Positions 27,382-39,858 of a DNA stretch of 64,000 nucleotides are shown here, in pieces. Position numbers and translations under genes: made by a program. This DNA comes from Piromyces finnis (Eukaryota > Neocallimastigomycota > Neocallimastigomycetes > Neocallimastigales > Neocallimastigaceae). The notes under the pieces are model-generated. The model was not told the DNA's origin, did no database searches, and saw nothing but the letters and a program-made list of their open reading frames with translations. Position 1 is the first letter of the stretch; the number at the start of each line of letters is the position of its first letter. The DNA lies in the NCBI GenBank assembly GCA_002104945.1, contig MCFH01000079.1:62001-126000 (forward strand). The letters run 5' to 3'.

Positions 27382-29303
27382 TGGAAACTTAAAAAGATAA
27401 AAAAATTATTAAAAAAATAAAATAAAATAAAATAAAAAATTAAAAGTATAAAAATATTTATTAGTAAATTGATTAAGAAAAAAAATATATATATAATATA
27501 TATCTATATCATTTATACATTTTTAAAATTCGTGATTTTTAAAAATAAACACAATAATAAATACAATAATAAATCTATTGATAATAAAATTAATGTGTTA
27601 CTTCATTTTACTAGAGTGTAATATAAAAAATATTGAAGTAATAAAAAAGAATAATATTTTTATCTAATGAATTTATTATTTATTTATTTATATTAATAAA
27701 TAACAAGAATAAAAATGTTTATGATGAGAAAGATTTTTATTATAATAAATATTTAAATATAATATTTTATTTTTGTTTTTATTTTTGTTTATTCATTATT
27801 ATAGCTTAATTTACGTATGGCTGCTGGTTGATCCTGTTGGATTGACCATATATTGATTATTAATTACATCAAAAAAAGGAAAAGAAATTTTAATAGTCAT
27901 TCTTAAAGTCAATAAAAAAATGTACGTTTTTTCATAGGAAAAGATAAATTGAAGAATTATTCAAACCAAAAAAAAAAATAAGTTTAAAAATATTATTTTT
28001 CAAAGTTACTATTTCAATTTCTTCTTCTTTCTCATCTTAAAAAAATTTTTTTATTATTAAAATTCAAAGGTGCATTTTAAAAAAAGTGGTTTTTATTAAA
28101 TTTATTTAATTTATAAGATATTCATTCATTTATTTTAATAAATTATATTATGCCATTTTTTTTTAAAATTTTTCCATTTTTTATATATTGTCATTTTTTA
28201 ATTAGGATAAATAATTAAAAATTAAAAAAAAGGCATAATTTTTTTTTAGTATATAAATAGAGCAAAATTTCCACAAAAAAAAAAATAGAAAAAAAGCCTT
28301 ATAAATAAAAAGAGAATAGATTTATTGTAAAAAAAAAAAAACTTCTCAAATAATAATAAGCAATTATTTTTTTTAAAAATCTTTTAAAAAAAACTTTTAT
28401 CAAATAAAAAATCTTTATATAAAAAAAAATGAAATAAAAATATATATTTCAATAATGATTAAAGTTTCATATATATTTATAAGGTCTTAGATCTATGGAT
28501 AAAAATTTTTTTATTTTTACAAAAGAAAAATTACAAATATAAACACAAAATTGTGAATATTTTTCGCATTTTATTGGTAAATATTAAATTAAAATTAAAA
28601 ATAAAAAGTATAAATTAGGAATGTTAAATTTAATATATCAAAAAAAAAAAAAACTATAAATTTAATATATCATAAAAAACTATAAGAAATAGTGAAAAGA
28701 AAAGTATATATAAAATAAAATAAATTTTAATTATTTAAAAAAAGAAAATAGTTTTTTATTTTATAATTAAAAATAGCATTATTTCAAGTAAAAATATTAT
28801 TTTTTATATTTTTAAATTAGAAAAAAAAAAATAATATTTTAATTCACTTTAGAGATTTATTAAAAAAAAAACGTTATATATATATTTTATTAATAGTAAC
28901 AAAAAGAAAGCAGTAAAATCATAGAGGAAAAAAAATAATAAAGTGAGTATTTTTTTTCTTTTTTTTTAAATAAATGATTATATCATGATTATAATATTAT
29001 TTAATTAATATTTAATCTACAAAGTGTAATAAATATTTTTTTTCTATGAAAAGAAATATTTATACAAATTATTATTTTCAAATAGATTGAACCATATTAA
29101 AATAATTTGTATAAAATATATAAAATAAAAATAATCATAATTATAATTATTTATAAAATGAAACTATAAGAATTTGATAAATACTCTAAAGTATTTTGTT
29201 TTTATTTTATTATAAAAATAATAAAAAACTTTAAATAATAGTTTATATAATAACACTTTTCATTTTATTTGAAAAAAAATACAGAAATATTATTAATACA
29301 ATA
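27382..29303. other. 1.9-kb intergenic region
   Basis: AT-rich spacer upstream of the zinc transporter, with many A and T runs. The only compositionally distinct part is a GC-richer island near 27815-27850 that contains a hairpin (listed separately). No ORF supported. Confidence 0.6.
27825..27848 (+). other. Isolated 10-bp hairpin in a GC-richer island
   Basis: TGGTTGATCC and GGATTGACCA pair as a 10-bp stem (two G-U pairs as RNA) around a TGTT loop. The 5' arm plus loop includes CTGGTTGATCCTG, identical to the universally conserved 5' end of eukaryotic 18S rRNA. No more of 18S rRNA follows, so this is not an rRNA gene. Could be chance, a tiny rDNA scrap, or part of a small RNA. Confidence 0.35.
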
Positions 29304-31269
29304 ATGAGAAATTATAGCATAGAGGGTTCAGAGGAAGAAAGGACAGCATTATTAGTAGACAATGATATACAAAATAATAGCTATAGTAGTATAGAACGAG
29401 AACGTGTAATATGTAGGGGATACGAAAGTAATAATGAAAGTAAAAGTAAATTAGTTAAAGTAGTTTGTGTATCTTCTTTATTCTTTTTATTAGAATTTAC
29501 AGGAGGTTTAATATCAGGTTCATTAGCATTATTAAGTGATAGTTTTCATTTATTATCAGGTATTTATATATAAAGTTTTTATTTTTTTTATTTTTATAAA
29601 TATTTTTCAATTTGTTTTTTATAAATTTATAAATTACAAAAATTTTAATCATAAAAATTCTTTAATAGATGTTATTGGATTTTTAATATCATTAATTGCT
29701 GTCATTGTATCACAAAAAAAAGCTACCAAAAGTAAGTATAAAAAATTTTTTTCCTAAAAAAAAAAAAAAACAATTGAATAATATATTAAAATCAAATAAA
29801 AAATTTATTAATTAATTTTAAAAAAAAAAAAAACACGTTTTTATTAAAAATATTAAAAAAATTTTTTTAATGATTAAAAAATATTTTTAATACTTTGAAA
29901 TTAATTTTTTTTATGATTAAAAAATATTTTATTATTTTTAATGCTATGAAATTAATTTTTTATATGATTAAATAGAATATTCCTTTGGATACCATAGAGC
30001 AGAAATAATAGGTGCTTTACTTTCTTTGGTATTCATATGGGTATTAACTATTGGTTTAATTATTGGGGCTATTAATCGCTTAAAGAACCCAGTTGAAATT
30101 AATGCTAAAGTAATGTTAATCACTTCAATAGCTGGTGTTATCATTAATATTATTTTAGCATTAACTTTAGAACATGGTCATAGTCATAGTCATAGTCATG
30201 GCCATAGTCATGGTCATAGTCATAGTCATAGTCATGGAAATATCCAAAGTAATAATCATGAACATGAACATCATGTAAATGTAAATGAACATCATGTAAA
30301 TGAACATGAACATCATATAAATGAACATAATAATGAAGAAAACGGTCACAATTTAATTGAACATTATGAAAAGGTAAACAATATAAAGTATAAAGAATAT
30401 TTCATAACAAGTTATTTATATAATATTTTAAAACTATATTTTTTTTAATTTAATTTTTCAATATAATTATGAATTTCATAGGAAAATATTAATGTAAAAG
30501 CAGCAATTATTCATATCGTTGGTGATTTGATATCATCTATTGGTGTTGTGATTGCTGCAGTTATTATTTATTTTGATCCTAGTAAAGTTTATATCGATCC
30601 AATTTGTACTTTTATCTTTTCAATTATTGTCATCTTTACCACAATCAATTTATTAAAGCAAGCATTAAGTGTTATTATGGAATGTAATTATAATTTATTT
30701 ATTTATATCATTTTATTTCTTTACTATTATTATTTATATTTATTTTTATCATTCATCCATATTTATCTTCATTACATCACCCATTATAAATTTTTATTTT
30801 GTTTTATTATTAAAGTATAAAAATAATATTGTGAATTACTAACAATTATTAAAAAAAAATTTAAATATTTTTTTTAATAGCTACCCCTGACCATATTGAT
30901 CCTGATAAAGTTAAAAAAGATTTGAGTGAAATTAAAGGTATTGTTGATATTCATGATTTACATATTTGGAACATTACAGTAGGTAAGCCCGCAATTGCTG
31001 CTCATATCAATGTTAAAAAAGAAAATCCAGTGTTTGAAGAGTATGAACGAATATTAAACAATGCTCAATTTATACTTTGTACAAAATATAATATTCATCA
31101 TACTACTCTTCAAATTGAATATATAAATGAAGAAGATCATCCTCTTTTAGATTATAATTCTTCATCCAGTTCTTCCACTCAAAATAATAAGAATGTCACT
31201 ATTGATATTCAACCTTTAGATAATAATTATCGTGAATATAGTTCAATACATTGTAATACAGAATTATAA
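29304..31269 (+). CDS. Cation diffusion facilitator (zinc transporter)
   Basis: Five exons in frame: 29304-29559, 29669-29731, 29976-30373, 30482-30683, 30881-31269 (435 aa). Six membrane helices of the CDF/ZnT fold are visible. The metal-site pairs are DSFHLLSD in TM2 (spanning the first intron) and HIVGD in TM5, the HxxxD arrangement of Zn-transporting CDFs. SFGYHRAEIIGAL precedes TM3. The TM4-TM5 loop is a His-rich tract built on HGHSHSH repeats followed by a second NEHEHH-type repeat. The C-terminal cytoplasmic domain has the usual STPDHID...VHDLH-like block (VDIHDLHIWNIT). An acidic EERTALL motif near the N-terminus resembles a dileucine sorting signal, which suggests a vacuolar or endosomal location. 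Proton-coupled Zn2+ export from cytosol into an organelle is the likely role. Confidence 0.93.
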
Positions 31270-31753
31270 TTCATTTAAATAAAAAAATTGACCTGAAGGA
31301 CTAGAAAAAAAAATAATCCATTAAATGTCAATAATAATAATTATTGACTTTATTATTAATATTTTTTCTTTCTCTAAGGACATTTTTAAATCAAAATTTT
31401 AAGAATTACATTTAGGATTTTTTTTTTTAAATTAATCATCAAATAATTATTTACTAAACTTTCATGAAAGTTCGAAAATAGAATAAATGAAATAACGAAT
31501 TTAAGAGTTGAAAATGGTTTTTTCTTCCAAGTCCATAAAAAAAAAATAAAATTATTATTATAACAAAAAATATTATTTACAGTTTCCTTTTTTTTTTATA
31601 TATAATAAATTTACTCATTGTAATTTTATGTATTCATTGAGGAATATAATTTATTCATTTTAATTTTAATTTGAAATTTTGTATTTATTGAAGGATAATA
31701 ACAATTTAATATACATTTAATAATAAAATCATAATGAATTATCATTTTATATT
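31270..31753. other. Convergent 3' spacer
   Basis: 484 AT-rich bases between the 3' ends of the zinc transporter and the next minus-strand gene. Nothing else seen. Confidence 0.6.
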
Positions 31754-34700
31754 TTATATTAAATTACGTAATGGTATAGACATTTTATTACGATCTATAT
31801 AGGATATAGGATGAAAAGATGACATTAATATATAAATGTGGGGATTATAGAGGGAATTTAATGAGAAATTAAATTAGTATGATAAAATAAAAATAATATA
31901 GAGTTAAAAATAATAAAACTAAAATAGATAATTCGTAGAATAAAAACTTTTTTTCATTATAAAAAAAAATTGACTTTACCTATAGTAATTTCAGGAGCAA
32001 TGAAACTAGAATGTGCAATTGAAATCATTTTATCTTCCGAATCACCACCAACAATATTAAAAACTTCTTTTTCAATTTCTTGTTTATTAGCTCGTTTAAT
32101 AGGAGAAATAGTTTTAACATTAAAGTTGTTGTGTGTGACACTTTCTTTTTGTACTGGATAATTTCTAGATTCCCTATAATATTAAAAAATAATTAAACAA
32201 AAAAAAAATAAAATAAATAAATCAATATAATGAAAAGTATTGTTATATATCATTATTTGTAAAAAAAAAAGTGATTTATATATACTTTGGAAAGATTTCA
32301 TTTAAAGTAGTATTAAAATCTTCATTATATATATAAGGTTTATTCTGTACAGTATCATCGAATTTTTGATAATCTAATTTATAATTGGTATCATAGGTAC
32401 GAGGTTGATTTTCATCATTATATATATCATTTTTAAATAGATTACTACGAAGTTGGGGGTTATTTGGTGGTCTACGAGGATTATATTTATATTTATTAGG
32501 ATAATTTACATAATCCCTCTTTTAAGATAAAATAATTAGAGAAAAAAAAATTTTTGAAAATAAAAATTTATAAATATATTAATTTTTTTTTTTTATTTTT
32601 TTATTTTTATTTTTTTTATATTTTTTTTATTATTTAAATAACCTACTTTAAATACTGAAAGTTTTGGATCTGTAGCTTCATCACCTAAATTATTATTTAC
32701 TTTCAAATAACGATTGGTATCATAAGTTCCTGGATTTACACGTTTAAATTTATCTTTATCCTCTACATTTGGATTTTTATAATCAGCATGCATCAATGAT
32801 TCCTTTACTTGATCATCTTTAAAAGTAAGATTTAAAGGAATTTCATTGGTAATTTCCTTAAATATATATATGGATAAAAAATATATATGAATATAAATTT
32901 CATTTTTATTTTAAAAATAGAATATAGAGAGGTAGGAAAAAAATATAATATGTAATATTTTTAATTTTTATCTTTTTTTTTATTATGTCTACCTTTATAT
33001 TATTGAAAACATATCGACTATCATTATATGCTTTAGCTTTTGCTGCTTTATTAACTCTATAGTCATGACGGAATGTGGTGGTATTATCATTGTCATCCGT
33101 ACCAAAATTAATATTATCAACATTACTATTATTAGGATAATTTCTAGTTGAATTTTGATAAGAATCTTTAATTTTGTCATTACTCATGACATATGTATCT
33201 TGGTATAAGGTATGATTGTCATTTATATCATGACCAAGCTAAAGATAATATATAGTATAAAAATAATATAATATATATAATTTTTTTTTTAGAAAAAATA
33301 TAAATATATAATAATAAAATTAATTTAGTTAAGATGGTGAAATTAATTACCTCAAATTGAGCTTTATCTTGTTTTTCGCATGGATCTTCTTTATGATATT
33401 TATCATATAATTTATAATCTAATAATTAAAAGAATAAATATAAAAACATATATTATAAATAGTATATATTATATATGTGATTACTATATTACTATATTAT
33501 TTAGTGTATATATATTATATTATATATGATAGTTTTATTATTCTATTATCATATATATAAGTAAATAAGCAACATTTTACCATTTTTCATCGAAGATTCA
33601 AAAGGATTATCTTTAAAATCAGGATCTGTAATAAAATGATATTTTAAATTATCAGGACCATAGATAACTCGGTCGACTGTAAATGATTTATAATTATCAT
33701 TCATTTCGGTGGCATAAGGATCTTTAATCTCACAATTGTAATCTTCTAATTTAAAATGAGTTTGCGTATTTGCAGGAACTGATCTTTCAAAAGGCTCATT
33801 ACTTGCTCTCTTTTTAAATTGATTTAGGTTGAAATGACAATTATGGGAAGATATTATTTAATGGATCATTATCCATTCCATTGTGAATATTGTAATAAAG
33901 AATTGAAATGTAATATATTTTTAAATTAATAAATATGGATTTAAAAAAAATTATATAATGGATAATAATAATTTATGGAATTATATTTATAATTAAATAT
34001 ACTTTTTCATAATAATCATTTTCATAGGTTGATATTTTTTTCTCTTTTAATTCATTATTATCTCTAAAAATAGTACCATATGTCTAAAAAGATAAAATAA
34101 AGAAATTAAAAATTTTTAGTGTGGACTAATTTTAAATTTTTCTTTATACTCTATGAATTAAATCATTATTCCCTATGAATAGATTTAATATATAATATAT
34201 TAAAAATAAACAATTTTAAATTAAAATATATTAAAATTTACATTAAGGTTATTATTTGTTACTATGGAATCTCTTTTCTATTAATATCAAAAAACATATA
34301 GGTATGAATAAAAATTATTTTATTAGTTATCAAAAAAATAAATATCAATATGGATATGTGAAATAAAAGCAATAATAACTATAATTTATATAATATCTGT
34401 GATTGAAACTCAACTGAAAATGGTTTACGAGTATAATCTTTCATCATGGTACTTAAAAAATGATTTTTGTAAATTTCATCGGTATCGTTATCCAAGTGAG
34501 CTACATCATAACATCGACTTAATCCATCATCTTTTTCTCGTTCCTGATGACTATTTTTTTCAATATTAAAATCAATCTCTTTATCTTTTTTATAATCTTG
34601 TAAAAAATCAATTTTTGATGTATTGAAAATATCCTTGACTATTATGATTGCAATTATTATAATAATTATTATAATTTTTTAATCAAAGAAAAAAAAGGTA

Positions 34701-35498
34701 AAAAAAAAAAATTAAAATTAAAAATTAACATTTATATCTAGTATATTAAATAGTTATTTTAGATTCTTTTTATATGTATATATATAATGAAAAATATTTT
34801 ATTTCATTTTAATATTTACTTTCATTTGAAATTTTGTTGTTTTCCTTTAAATAATTTTGGCCAGATTTTCGGGTATAGTCAATACGATGACTTGAATTTA
34901 TATTTTTTTCTGGATCCTCTATATCATAATTGGTAAGGGTACATTCTTATTTTTAGAATTAAAAATGAAACAACATCATCAACAACAATGTCAATAACAA
35001 TAATAATAGTTTTGTAAATTAATATTAATATAATATTAAAATAACATAAATATGGAAAATATTGAATTTGTTTTTATAGTTTATAATATATATAATATAT
35101 ATGTTTATATGTAGGCATAAATGTATGAGGTATTAATGTAATAATATTAATAAATAGTTAATATTTAAATTGAATTTATATTATATATGAATCACTTTTT
35201 TTTTTTTTTTTAATTTTTTCATTTTTCAATGAAAAAAATTTTAATAATAAATATTATTAAAACATTATGAATGGTATATATATATATATATATATTTTTT
35301 TTTTAAAAAATAGAATATATTATTTAAAATTTTACTTGAATAAATGTCAAAAGTTGATTTATCAAATGGATTATATAATTCTTTTCTTTTTTTTATTCGA
35401 TATTCATCTGTATTATTATAAAATGAAGGATTAATAGCCGGAAGTTCTTTTTCCTTCAAATAATGAAGATCTTTTAAATTTTCTATTCTTGAAGTCAT
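31754..35498 (-). CDS. Unknown multi-exon protein with Tyr-punctuated repeats
   Basis: Twelve exons keep frame: 35336-35498, 34820-34945, 34415-34638, 34242-34277, 34003-34083, 33581-33809, 33351-33418, 32993-33238, 32647-32856, 32286-32518, 31980-32173, 31754-31794 (616 aa). I do not recognise the family. The protein is hydrophilic, without membrane segments, and is built of recurring short motifs: TYDTN (in GTYDTNRYLK and RTYDTNYKLDY), RNYP (STRNYPNN and ESRNYPVQ), DY/NY boxes (LTNYDIEDP, IDYTRK, KDYTRKPFS, RDYVNYP) and DxPF (YNPFDKS, KDNPFESS, NEPFERS). Such spaced aromatic/basic motifs occur in microtubule-lumen and axonemal proteins, and gut-fungal zoospores are flagellated, so an axonemal role is possible; this is inference only. 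The last exon (13 codons) is the least secure. Confidence 0.72.
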
Positions 35499-37229
35499 TT
35501 TTTGTGTGTGTGTGTTTTATGAATTTCCTTTTACTTTAATAAGAACTAATTTATTTTCTTATTTCACCTTTATATCAATTCAATTTTTTATTATCGAGTT
35601 CAATAATCAAACTTTTTTTTTTTTTTTACTTTTTTAGCTATATTTTTTTTTTTATTTAATTTTTTTTTGTTTGTCAAAACAAAATTTGTAGTCAAAGTTT
35701 TAAGAAACTTTAATTTATAATATTTTTTTTTTAAAAAAAAATACCACAAAGTTTAAATTATTTTTTTGCCTTTTTGTAACTGTCTTTAAAAAAAAAAATG
35801 TTTTTTTATTTTATAATAAATATGATAAAAAAAAAAAAACAATTTATTTTTTTTATTGTAGAGCTGAAAAGATAATAAAACAATAATATAATTTATTATC
35901 TATTATTATTTAATTATATTATCTCTGTACTTTTTTTAATAATTAATTTCCTATAAACATTTTAAACTTTTTTGATTTTAAATGGAATGACTATAATTTA
36001 GAATTTGATAACCAAAAACTTTATATATTTATTATATATAATAAAAGGAAAAGTATCAAAAATGAAAGAAAAAAAAACATTTTTTAAACTATAATAACAA
36101 TGAATAAAAAAGAAAAGAGTTTTATTGACTTTATTCATTTCAAAATAAAAGTCTTTATTAACTATTTCTTCTTTTGTATAAGAATCCTCATTTCCTTTTT
36201 TAGCAGATAATATAATAATAATAATTTTCATCCATCCATAATAAGATTCTTGTTAAAATAAAAATATTTAAATTTTTTTTTTATTATTAATTAAAACTCA
36301 GTTTTCCATACTATGAAATATAAATTTTATTTATTTCAAAAAGAGGCATTTCTTTAAAAATAAAGTCTTATCAATGCATGAAAAGCATTAGCAATTACAT
36401 TATGATTCCTAATTTTTTTAGTAATAAAAATATAATAATAAACGTAAATAATAAGGAGAAGAAAAAGAAAGGCCATAAAAATAATAATTATTAAAGAGAA
36501 AAAAACTATTATTATTATTTATTTCTACATTCATAGATGCCTTCATGCATTTGCATGTTGTAACAGTTTGTTTTACAACAATTTTTAAATGCCAATTTTT
36601 TTTTCAAGATTAATTTTCAAATTGATTCTGTCATATATTAAATAAATAAAAATATATTGACACAATATATTAAAATATATTATCTATTTTATTTTCATCA
36701 AATGTCAATACATTTAAATTATGGATAACAATAATAGTAAAATCCTATCAACTTTTTTTTATATAAATTAAGGTTTGGATGTATATTTTTTTTTAATACT
36801 ACAAGATTGGAGCTAAAAAAAATTTAAAAAAAAAAAAAAAAAATTGATTTAAAAAGTAGATTTAAATTTTCATTTTTTTTTTTTTTTTCTTCTTCACTTC
36901 TTCCTTTTAAAAAGGAAAAAAAAAAAAAAAAAAACTTTTTAAATGTAAAACAAATGATTTTATTTATTGAGAATAATTGAAGTAAAGAAACAAAGAAAAA
37001 AAAAAACAAATATTTATATATAAATTAATAAATATTTTATGTTTTAAAAAAAGAATAAAAGAATTTCAACTTTACAAAGTATAAAAAAAATTTTGGTTTT
37101 TTTTTTTATCAAATATACCCATTATATCAATAACAATAAAAAAAAAAGAAAAAGAAAATAAAACTTTTAGATATCAAAATACAACATTAAAAAAGAAATT
37201 ATTAAATAGTATTTTATAAAGAAAAAAAA
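35499..37229. other. 1.7-kb divergent intergenic region
   Basis: Upstream of both the Tyr-repeat gene and the permease. Homopolymer-rich. One small perfect inverted repeat (TGTTGTAA...TTACAACA, 36556-36580, 9-nt loop) stands out. Short ORFs at 35998-36231 and 36824-37009 look like composition artefacts. Confidence 0.55.
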
Positions 37230-38411
37230 ATGTGGAAATCAAAGTCAGATATTAAGAAATGGTCCAAAAAGGTAAAATTGGACCCTGTATTAATTATAGC
37301 ATGGATTATGGCTACAGTCTCGGCTTTTTTTGTATACCCAAATAAAGAATACATTGATTATATCGATTGGAGATCCTTAGGTATTTTATGGTCTTTAATG
37401 GTGGTTATTCAAGGTCTTAGACAAAATTCTGTTTTTGAAAAAACAGGAGAATTTCTTTTAAAAAGAGTAAAATATGGTTGGCAATTAGCTTCTGTTTTAA
37501 TTTTCATGTGCTTTTTCGGTAGTATGTTAATCACCAATGATGTAGCTTTAATCACTTTTGTTCCTTTTGCTATTATGGTATTACGTAGTTCAAATCGTGA
37601 AGATTTAATGATACCGGTTGTTGTTTTACAAACAGTAGCAGCTAATATGGGTAGTATGTTAACCCCAATTGGTAATCCACAAAATTTATATATCTATGGG
37701 GTAACGGGAATGCCTATTGGAGAATTTATCTTAACCATGTTACCATTAACTTCTTTAACCTTCGTTCTTCTTGTTCTCTGTATCTTTTTCATACCAAAGA
37801 AGGGTAAACGTTTGGTTTTGGATAATTATTACACTGTTGTCAAAAGTAAAGCAAGTGTTTGGCAAATCATTATCTATTGCCTTTTATTTATATTAGCCCT
37901 TTGTTCTGTATTACGTTTGGTTCCATGGTATATTATGGCTAGTATCATTTTGGTTGTGGGATTAATTATAAATTATAGAGTACTCTTAAGAGTAGACTAT
38001 ATTTTATTATTGACCTTTGTAGGTTTTTTCATTTTTACCGGAAATATTGGACGTATTGAAAAAATAAAAACAATTTTAGAAGATCTTATTAAAGGAAGAG
38101 AATTTTTGCTTTCTGTATTAACAAGTCAAGTGATTAGTAATGTTCCGGCAACCTTATTACTTTCTGAATTTACTCAAGATTTTAAAAGTCTTTTACAAGG
38201 AGTTAATGTTGGTGGTTTAGGAACTTTAATTGCTTCAATGGCAAGTTTAATATCTTATAAATCATCTTCAAATGCTTATCCAGACAGAAAAGTTAAATAT
38301 ATTATTCGTTTCACTTTCGTAAATATCATATTCTTAGCTGTCCTTATCCTTTATTGGTACTTGGAAAAACTTGTATTTAAAAAAAATAAAACAGACGTAC
38401 AGGTAGAATAA
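37230..38411 (+). CDS. ArsB/SLC13-type ion permease, probably of bacterial origin
   Basis: Single uninterrupted ORF of 393 aa with about ten or eleven hydrophobic helices. Two re-entrant hairpin motifs typical of the ion-transporter superfamily (ArsB, NhaD, DASS) are clear: ITNDVALITFVPF followed by MGSMLTPIGNPQNL in the first half, and ISNVPATLLLSEF plus VNVGGLGTLIASMASLIS in the second. The substrate cannot be told from these; bacterial relatives include arsenite, di/tricarboxylate and Na+/H+ carriers. It lacks introns, whereas most neighbours have three to sixteen exons, and its codon use is less AT-biased (frequent GGT, ACC, GTT runs). Its length matches bacterial SLC13-family permeases rather than the longer eukaryotic ones. 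Together these suggest transfer from a gut bacterium. The Lys-rich N-terminus (WKSKSDIKKWSKKVK) precedes TM1. Confidence 0.88.
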   Translation: MWKSKSDIKKWSKKVKLDPVLIIAWIMATVSAFFVYPNKEYIDYIDWRSLGILWSLMVVIQGLRQNSVFEKTGEFLLKRVKYGWQLASVLIFMCFFGSMLITNDVALITFVPFAIMVLRSSNREDLMIPVVVLQTVAANMGSMLTPIGNPQNLYIYGVTGMPIGEFILTMLPLTSLTFVLLVLCIFFIPKKGKRLVLDNYYTVVKSKASVWQIIIYCLLFILALCSVLRLVPWYIMASIILVVGLIINYRVLLRVDYILLLTFVGFFIFTGNIGRIEKIKTILEDLIKGREFLLSVLTSQVISNVPATLLLSEFTQDFKSLLQGVNVGGLGTLIASMASLISYKSSSNAYPDRKVKYIIRFTFVNIIFLAVLILYWYLEKLVFKKNKTDVQVE

Positions 38412-38787
38412 AAATTTTTTAATAAAACACAACCAACAAATAAGGATTCATTTAAAAAAAAAAATTAAAAAATAAAAAAAATAATAATTAAAAAGAAAAA
38501 ATAAACAAAAACACCAATATATCAAAACTTTAAAAAAAACAATGAACATAAAAAAAGGAAGAAGTATTAGAAAATAATTTATATCTATTTATTAATATTT
38601 AATAATTTATTTAAATCCCTCTCCTCCAAAACATTAAAATACAATAAAAATACCTCCATTTAGAAGAAAAAAAATTATCATTTTATTATATAATTAATAA
38701 ACATGGAAATTTTAACAATGTTAGATTTATAGAATCATTTTATTCAGTATTATTTAGTTTGCCTATAATTTATAAAATTAAAATATA

Positions 38788-38831
<44 letters not shown>

Positions 38832-39858
38832 TAGATATTTAAAGTTTAGTATTAAAAAAAGAAAAATAAAAATAAAAAGAATCAAAAAAAAAAAAAAAAA
38901 AATTAAAAAAGAATAAATAAATGCAAAGATGTATTTATGTGTTTTATTGTTGTAGAGTATGAAATAGTTAACATACATACAATCTTTTTTTTTTTTTATT
39001 TTTAAATGCATATTTTTGAAAAGTACAATTTTAGAATTTTTTTATTATACATATTTTCTTTTAAAATTTTAAAAACATTTATATTTTAAATTAATATAGA
39101 TGTTGCTTATATTATTTATTTTTTAAATAATTGTTTTTATTTGATATGTTATTTTTTTTTTTTAAATAAAAAAAAAATATATATCTGAAAATTGAAAAAT
39201 AATTTACCTACCATACTTTTAAAGTATTTAACTAGTATTGAAAGTTGTAGAATTACAATAATTCATACTATGTAGAATACATGATTATGTCATTTAATTA
39301 AATGAAGCAAAGTAATGAAAAAAAAAAAAAAAAAAAAAAACATTATAATAATAATAGTCATTCATAAAGTCAAAGCTCATTACGTCCACCAAGTCACACT
39401 GGTAGCAATGTTAGCCTTCCAAAGAGTCAAATATGATAATAAGACTTTTTTTTTCAATATCAAACTCCATTTTATTAATAAATAACTCAATGATTTACTT
39501 TTTTTTTTACCAATTTTCTTAATTAACTTTTTAATAGTGCCAAAATAACATTATCATTTACATAGAGTTTATCAAAGTAAAAATTAATATTTTCATATTC
39601 TTTAAAAATATTATTAACTTAGAGATTAAAAAAAAATTGAAAAAAGTGAACAATCTTAAAATACATCCCTACTAACATTCAAAAAACTTTGACTATTGTT
39701 TATCTAATTTGATATTAACTTTAATTTCTTGATAACTTATAATCTCTAACCACGGATATCTAAATAATATAATTTATAGAGGAATATATAATCAATAGAA
39801 ATAATATATTCCAAAGATTTAAAAAAGGTAAAAATAATGTTTCTTTATTATCTATGAC
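38412..39858. other. Intergenic region before LINE copy A, with poly(A) tract
   Basis: AT-rich spacer. Contains a 39-base A run (38791-38829) and a second A run at 39320-39340. A GC-richer patch at 39363-39450 (includes CGTCCACCAAGTCACACTGG) differs from its surroundings and may be a relic of a mobile element; I cannot assign it. Confidence 0.5.

Noticed and set aside
27824-27836. 18S rRNA gene start
   Set aside because: Only 13 bases match; the following sequence is not rRNA.
30167-30349. Met/Thr-rich minus-strand ORF
   Set aside because: Antisense of the His-rich loop of the zinc transporter.
38778-39011. 77-aa Phe-rich minus-strand ORF
   Set aside because: Made of poly(A)/poly(T) tracts.
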